Source: BS750m-G69 sp964441235 (GTDB taxonomy: Bacteria > Fidelibacterota > UBA2242). Taken from it: a DNA stretch of 64,000 nucleotides. The notes under the pieces were generated by a model. It did no database searches. It was not told the origin of the DNA and saw only the letters and a program-made list of their open reading frames with translations. Both the position numbers and the translations under genes were made by a program. Shown one piece after another: positions 60,057 to 64,000 of the stretch; the first letter of the stretch is position 1, and each line of letters begins with the position of its first letter. The DNA is taken from positions 15,448-79,447 of the forward strand of contig CAYTUQ010000010.1 of NCBI GenBank assembly GCA_964441235.1, given 5' to 3'.

Positions 60057-61454
60057 ATGAAAAATAAGTTTAATCTTGCCGTAATAGGGAGTGGCCCCGG
60101 TGGATATGTTGCAGCGATTCGAGCAGCACAGCTCGGAATGAAAGTTGCCTGCATAGAAAAGTCCGAATTGGGAGGTATCTGCCTGAACTGGGGATGTATC
60201 CCTACAAAATCACTAATTAAGAATGCTGATGTATGGAGGAATTTACAGTCCCTGGATAGATTTGGCATTAGTTGTGAAAATCCCCAGTTAGATTTTTCTA
60301 AAGTTATCCAGAGAAGTCGTCAGGTCTCTGATCGACTTTCTAAAGGAGTTGAATTCTTATTTAATAAAAACCAAATAACGGTTTTTAATGGTTTCGGTCG
60401 TTTCAGAGACAAAAATACTGTTGAAGTACTGGATTCCGAAAATAATATATTATCAGAAATTGCTGCTGATTCAATTATCATTGCTACGGGTGCAAGAACA
60501 CGCTCTATACACGGAGTTGAAATTGATGGGGAACGAGTAATAAGTAGTCACGAAGCCATGATTTTGCCAGAAGTGCCTAAGTCAATTATAGTTATTGGAG
60601 CGGGAACAATAGGCGTTGAGTTTGCTTACATTTTCCGATCTTTTGGTTCAGAGGTAAATATCGTTGAATTGTTACCTCAGATTTTATCTATTGAAGATGA
60701 GGATATTTCAAGAGAACTTACAAGGTCTTTCAAGAAGCAAGGAATTGGAATATTTACTGACACAAAAGTTGAAAACATTATTACAAAAGAAAGTTCGGTT
60801 GAAGTTTTTATAAACAAAAATAGCGTCCAAAAAACTCTTTACGCTGATTTTACTTTGATGGCAATAGGTGTTCGTGCTAATGTTGAGAATATCGGTTTAA
60901 AGAAAATTGGTATGGAATTAGACAGTGGTTGGATAAAGGTCAATGATGATTATGAGACAAATGTCTCTGGAGTGTACGCTATTGGTGATGTGATTGGGAA
61001 TCCATGCCTTGCTCATGTTGCATCAGCAGAAGGGATACATACTGTCGAAAAGATTGCCGGTCAGAATCCTCAGCCCGTAAACTACGAAGCAATTCCTGCT
61101 TGTACGTACTGCAAACCTCAAGTTGCAAGTGTAGGTTTGACGGAGGAAAAGGCGGTGGAGAAGGGGCTTGAAATTGCAGTCGGCAAATTTCACTTCAGAG
61201 CAAATGGGAAAGGTCTTGCTTTCGGAGAAATTGACGGGTTTGTTAAAGTTATTTTTGATTCAACGACAGACCAGTTGGTCGGAGCGCACATTATAGGCAG
61301 CGAAGCCACGGAACTCATTCCGGAGCTCACGCTTGCCATTACGAATAAAATGACTTTTGATGAAGTAAAAAATTCCATTCACGCGCACCCGACATTATCA
61401 GAGGCGGTTATGGAAGCTGTTCTTGATGCGTATGGTAAAGCAATCCATAAATAG
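60057..61454 (+). CDS. lpdA: Dihydrolipoyl dehydrogenase
   Basis: 465 aa. FAD-binding VIGSGPGGYVAAIRAAQLG, redox pair in GGICLNWGCIPTKSL, NAD-binding IVIGAGTIGVEFAYIF, second FAD contact YAIGDV, and active-site HAHPTLSEAV. It reoxidises lipoamide of 2-oxoacid dehydrogenase or glycine cleavage complexes. lipB and lipA follow, giving a lipoate cluster. Confidence 0.94.
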   Translation: MKNKFNLAVIGSGPGGYVAAIRAAQLGMKVACIEKSELGGICLNWGCIPTKSLIKNADVWRNLQSLDRFGISCENPQLDFSKVIQRSRQVSDRLSKGVEFLFNKNQITVFNGFGRFRDKNTVEVLDSENNILSEIAADSIIIATGARTRSIHGVEIDGERVISSHEAMILPEVPKSIIVIGAGTIGVEFAYIFRSFGSEVNIVELLPQILSIEDEDISRELTRSFKKQGIGIFTDTKVENIITKESSVEVFINKNSVQKTLYADFTLMAIGVRANVENIGLKKIGMELDSGWIKVNDDYETNVSGVYAIGDVIGNPCLAHVASAEGIHTVEKIAGQNPQPVNYEAIPACTYCKPQVASVGLTEEKAVEKGLEIAVGKFHFRANGKGLAFGEIDGFVKVIFDSTTDQLVGAHIIGSEATELIPELTLAITNKMTFDEVKNSIHAHPTLSEAVMEAVLDAYGKAIHK

Positions 61455-61464
61455 GATACCCTTT

Positions 61465-61505
61465 CGAAGGTTCTCAAAGAGGGCCGTTATTGGTATAAAC
61501 CTTCG
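61465..61505 (+). repeat. Hairpin between lpdA and lipB
   Basis: CGAAGGTT (61465-61472) and AACCTTCG (61498-61505) arms, part of the dispersed AAGG-type repeat text. No T-run follows, so it is more likely a repeat than a terminator. Confidence 0.5.
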
Positions 61506-61517
61506 TAAGGTTTGAAT

Positions 61518-62225
61518 ATGAAAAAACTAAATGTAATTGATCTCGGCAGATGTTCTTATGCGAAAGCATGGGATATACAGAAAGAACTTCATGCAAAAAG
61601 AGTAAAGAGAGAAATACCGGATACTCTGATACTTGTCGAACATCCGCACGTTTACACACTTGGGAAGAATGCAAATACTCAGCATTTAATAGCAACTCAG
61701 GATTATCTTAAATCAAGGGAAATTGAGATTTTCAAAGTTGACCGCGGTGGTGACATTACTTATCATGGACCCGGACAACTAGTAGGCTATCCGATCTTTA
61801 ATCTTAAAGAGCATCGAGAAAGTATTTCGTGGTATGTGTACTACGTTGAGGAAGTTTTAATCAGAATGCTTTCGGAGTTCAATATTGAAGCACATCGTGA
61901 AAAAGGATTTACCGGAGTCTGGGTTGAAAATAAAAAAATAGCTGCTATCGGTATGAGAGTTTCACATTGGGTAACAATGCATGGCTTTGCACTTAATGTT
62001 TTTACAGACCTTTCACTTTACGATGGAATTATTCCGTGCGGTATCACAACAAAGGGAGTAACAAGAATGGCGGATTTGAATAAAAATGTACAATGGAGAG
62101 ATGTAAAATTAAAAGTTATTGATAAATTTGTAGAAGTGTTTAGTTTTAGATATCCTGCCGAAGGATTTTCCAGAAGAACTCCTACGGAGAAAGCCCGCGG
62201 AAGGATAGAGTGTAATGGGAATTAA
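61518..62225 (+). CDS. lipB: Lipoyl(octanoyl) transferase
   Basis: 235 aa from the ATG at 61518 (AAGG upstream). EHPHVYTLGKNAN, RGGDITYHGPGQLVGYPI, and the catalytic pair in PCGI (Cys) and TTKGVTRM (Lys). Transfers octanoate from ACP to E2 or H proteins. The last 20 residues (AEGFSRRTPTEKARGRIECN) read from a repeat-like sequence. Confidence 0.93.
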   Translation: MKKLNVIDLGRCSYAKAWDIQKELHAKRVKREIPDTLILVEHPHVYTLGKNANTQHLIATQDYLKSREIEIFKVDRGGDITYHGPGQLVGYPIFNLKEHRESISWYVYYVEEVLIRMLSEFNIEAHREKGFTGVWVENKKIAAIGMRVSHWVTMHGFALNVFTDLSLYDGIIPCGITTKGVTRMADLNKNVQWRDVKLKVIDKFVEVFSFRYPAEGFSRRTPTEKARGRIECNGN

Positions 62226-62239
62226 CTCTTGAGGAGATA

Positions 62240-63139
62240 GTGTATTTAAGAAGGAAACCAGAATGGCTGAAAGTCAAATTCACTGTTGGTGAAAATTTCA
62301 GAGATATTCGCGACATAGTTCATAAACATAATCTTCACACGGTTTGCGAGGAGGCACACTGCCCAAACCAGAGTGAATGCTGGCAGCTAAGAACTGCAAC
62401 TTTTATGATACTCGGTGATACCTGTTCCCGCAACTGCCGATTCTGTGCAGTAAATTCAGGGAATCCAAATCCTTTAGATAAAGACGAACCCAAGAATGTT
62501 GGTCGTGCTGTAAAATTAATGGGATTGAAATATTGCGTGATTACTTCAGTAACGAGAGATGATCTTAATGATGGTGGTGCTGAAATTTGGGTAGAAACGA
62601 TTAGTGAGATTAAAAGGCAAAATCCCGACTGCAAAGTTGAAGTGCTTACACCCGATTTTCAGGGAAATATTGACGCATTAGAAACTGCTTTAAGTGCAAA
62701 ACCGGATATTCTTGGACATAATCTTGAAACGATAAAAGACTTATACCCCGTTGCCAGACCGCAAGCGAATTATGAGCAATCTCTTTGGGTTCTAAAAGAA
62801 TCTAAAAATAGAGGTGCTATCACGAAAACCGGTATTATGGTAGGACTTGGTGAAACTAAGAAACAGGTTCTTGAACTGATGCAAGATGCAATTGATGCCG
62901 GATGTGACATATTTACTGTTGGGCAATATCTGCAGCCAACCAAAAATCACTTACCAATTGATCGCTATGTTCATCCTGATGAATTCGAATTTTATAAAAC
63001 TGAAGGGATGAGAATGGGATTTCATGCGGTGATGTCGGGACCGCTGGTGAGGAGCTCGTATCATGCAGATGAGTTAAACCTCTCAGGTTTTTCCGACAGG
63101 AGTACTTTCCAAAGTGATTTTCAATCGGACGTAACCTGA
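62240..63139 (+). CDS. lipA: Lipoyl synthase
   Basis: 299 aa from GTG, GAGGAG upstream. N-terminal auxiliary cluster CEEAHCPNQSEC, radical SAM motif CSRNCRFCAV, GLGETKKQVLELM and the C-terminal RSSYHADEL with the Ser ligand. It inserts sulfur into octanoyl groups made by LipB. Confidence 0.95.
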   Translation: MYLRRKPEWLKVKFTVGENFRDIRDIVHKHNLHTVCEEAHCPNQSECWQLRTATFMILGDTCSRNCRFCAVNSGNPNPLDKDEPKNVGRAVKLMGLKYCVITSVTRDDLNDGGAEIWVETISEIKRQNPDCKVEVLTPDFQGNIDALETALSAKPDILGHNLETIKDLYPVARPQANYEQSLWVLKESKNRGAITKTGIMVGLGETKKQVLELMQDAIDAGCDIFTVGQYLQPTKNHLPIDRYVHPDEFEFYKTEGMRMGFHAVMSGPLVRSSYHADELNLSGFSDRSTFQSDFQSDVT

Positions 63140-63406
63140 CAGGTTTAAGAATAGAAAAGCTCTTCGGAAGGTTTATTTATTAACGCCTCTCGAAACAAAA
63201 CCGTTTCTCTCGAAGAGACGTCCCTAACGCGCCCGCAGGGCTAAACGGGTTTTGGTTAAAAGAAGAAAATAAAATAGGTTCTTTCGCAAAATGAGTTGGT
63301 AAAACCCTTTTAAACACAAACTCGGTAAAAAATACGTAATATATTTTTCAAGCATTAGAATAATTCCTCAATATTTTCTTGCTTTTTTAAAATTATTTGC
63401 TATATC
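63140..63406. other. Gap downstream of lipA
   Basis: Contains the family A repeat and AT-rich sequence. No gene supported. Confidence 0.4.
63198..63253 (-). repeat. Dispersed hairpin repeat family A, copy 3 (inverted)
   Basis: Reverse complement of the 6483-6539 unit with a handful of changes (for example GCCCTGCGGGC hairpin). Confidence 0.78.
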
Positions 63407-63431
63407 AGTATTATGTATGGTATGTAATACT
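63407..63431 (+). promoter_or_regulatory. Palindrome before the transposase fragment
   Basis: AGTATTA and TAATACT arms separated by 11 nt, ending at the ATG of 63432. Might be an operator or an IS end. Confidence 0.35.
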
Positions 63432-63623
63432 ATGAAGCATCCTGAATGGGCTACAAAACACAAAAGAAAAGGTACTGAATTAAGGCTTATTAATGGGCAC
63501 TATTATCTTTATGAAGTGACCAGTAAATGGAATCCTAAGAAGAAACGTGCTCAGAAGATAACAGGGAAAATATTAGGTAGAATTACTCCTGAAGGCTTCA
63601 TTGAATCTCCTAAGGGGGTGTGA
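63432..63623 (+). pseudogene. N-terminal fragment of a transposase (IS1634-like)
   Basis: MKHPEWATKHKRKGTELRLI, then YYLYEVTSKWNPKKKRAQKI and TPEGFIES. This is the N-terminal part of a group of IS4/IS1634-type transposases (HPEWxTKHKxKGT, YYLYExxSK, ITPEG). The frame ends at 63623 within a GGGGGTGTG repeat (63614-63648), with no catalytic domain after it. Confidence 0.5.
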
Positions 63624-64000
63624 TAATATAACCTTTAGGGGGTGTGTCGATCCATAGGATTCCCCTGGAAAGACATCCCTCTGGGAAGAAGAAATAAAAT
63701 GGATTTTTGTATTATTCTAAGTTCAGTAAAAATATTATGAATATAATTCAGTAAATGGTAATTAGTGTCTGACCGAAAAGTAATGTTTTACGAATAATTC
63801 ATATTGATTTTGCCCTGCCGGGTTAAAAAGTGCAAAAGAATAAATTTTCCTTTTCTGTATTTTTACACTATTCCACTATTATGGTATCAAAGCTTCACTA
63901 CATCTTCCAATTTTGGACGTATTTCACCATTGATTGTCCCGACACGTCAGCAATTTTATCACCATAGTAAATTAGATTAATAACCGTGCATGAATGTTGA
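63624..64000. other. Right-edge gap
   Basis: AGGGGGTGTG duplicated (63613 and 63635), a family B repeat (CGATCCATAGGATTCCCCTG, 63648-63690). No gene supported up to the edge. Confidence 0.45.

Overview
The window is about 64 kb of AT-rich bacterial DNA. Ribosome binding sites are ordinary (AGGAGG type) and start codons are ATG, GTG and TTG. Outer-membrane features (a LolA-like protein, a beta-barrel protein, lipoproteins), a Gld-type ABC operon and an HAE3-type RND pump point to a Gram-negative bacterium. A little-cultivated FCB-related lineage is plausible, but no marker here fixes the phylum. I saw no tRNA, rRNA or CRISPR array.

Layout. 1-6268: MoxR (partial), DUF58, a BatD-like membrane protein, then an ABC-2 transporter with GldG-like and DUF4340 proteins, one co-directional operon. 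6269-10130: hairpin repeats, a YbjQ-like gene, and a complete-looking retron on the minus strand: promoter, candidate msr-msd RNA bounded by a 16/17-nt inverted repeat, a small protein, an XRE regulator, a retron RT carrying the NAxxH and VTG hallmarks, and two small downstream ORFs. 10372-16444: TetR regulator with a clear promoter and operator, LolA-like protein, beta-barrel protein and RND pump, followed by the C-terminal scar of a second RND gene. 16751-28185: an accessory zone with a DUF4258/YgiT pair, an orphan Phd, a four-helix-bundle gene broken by repeats, a RecQ-phosphoribosyltransferase fusion beside a DprA homologue (ShosTA-like architecture), two VapBC modules, and an array of gene cassettes separated by integron attC-like sites without a visible integrase. 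28384-37380: mostly core minus-strand genes (DsbD, TlpA, patatin, cyclophilin, MBL hydrolase, pyrE, pyrF) with HEPN/MNT. 37522-41181: Mut7-C protein, an ATPase gene split by a 190-bp element, a ParE-type TA pair and gene fragments. 41337-48356: core genes (HAD, GNAT, PTS-like EIIA, hisS, radical SAM, polX). 48457-53202: a restriction-modification and AbiE-like island whose nuclease gene has an amber codon, with a 53-bp perfect palindrome as operator. 53265-63139: MFS transporter, yggS (amber-interrupted), UPF0282-like hydrolase, HD protein, nth, folE, nfo, lpdA, lipB, lipA. The end holds repeats and a transposase fragment.

The strongest general theme is invasion by short non-autonomous elements. 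At least four families of palindromic or terminal-inverted-repeat units sit inside genes (vapC, an AAA/DUF4143 ATPase, DUF559, a four-helix-bundle gene), several flanked by TA. The two most system-like discoveries are the retron with its RNA and the RecQ-PRTase/DprA pair next to the attC cassette array. All assignments come from reading the sequence without database searches.
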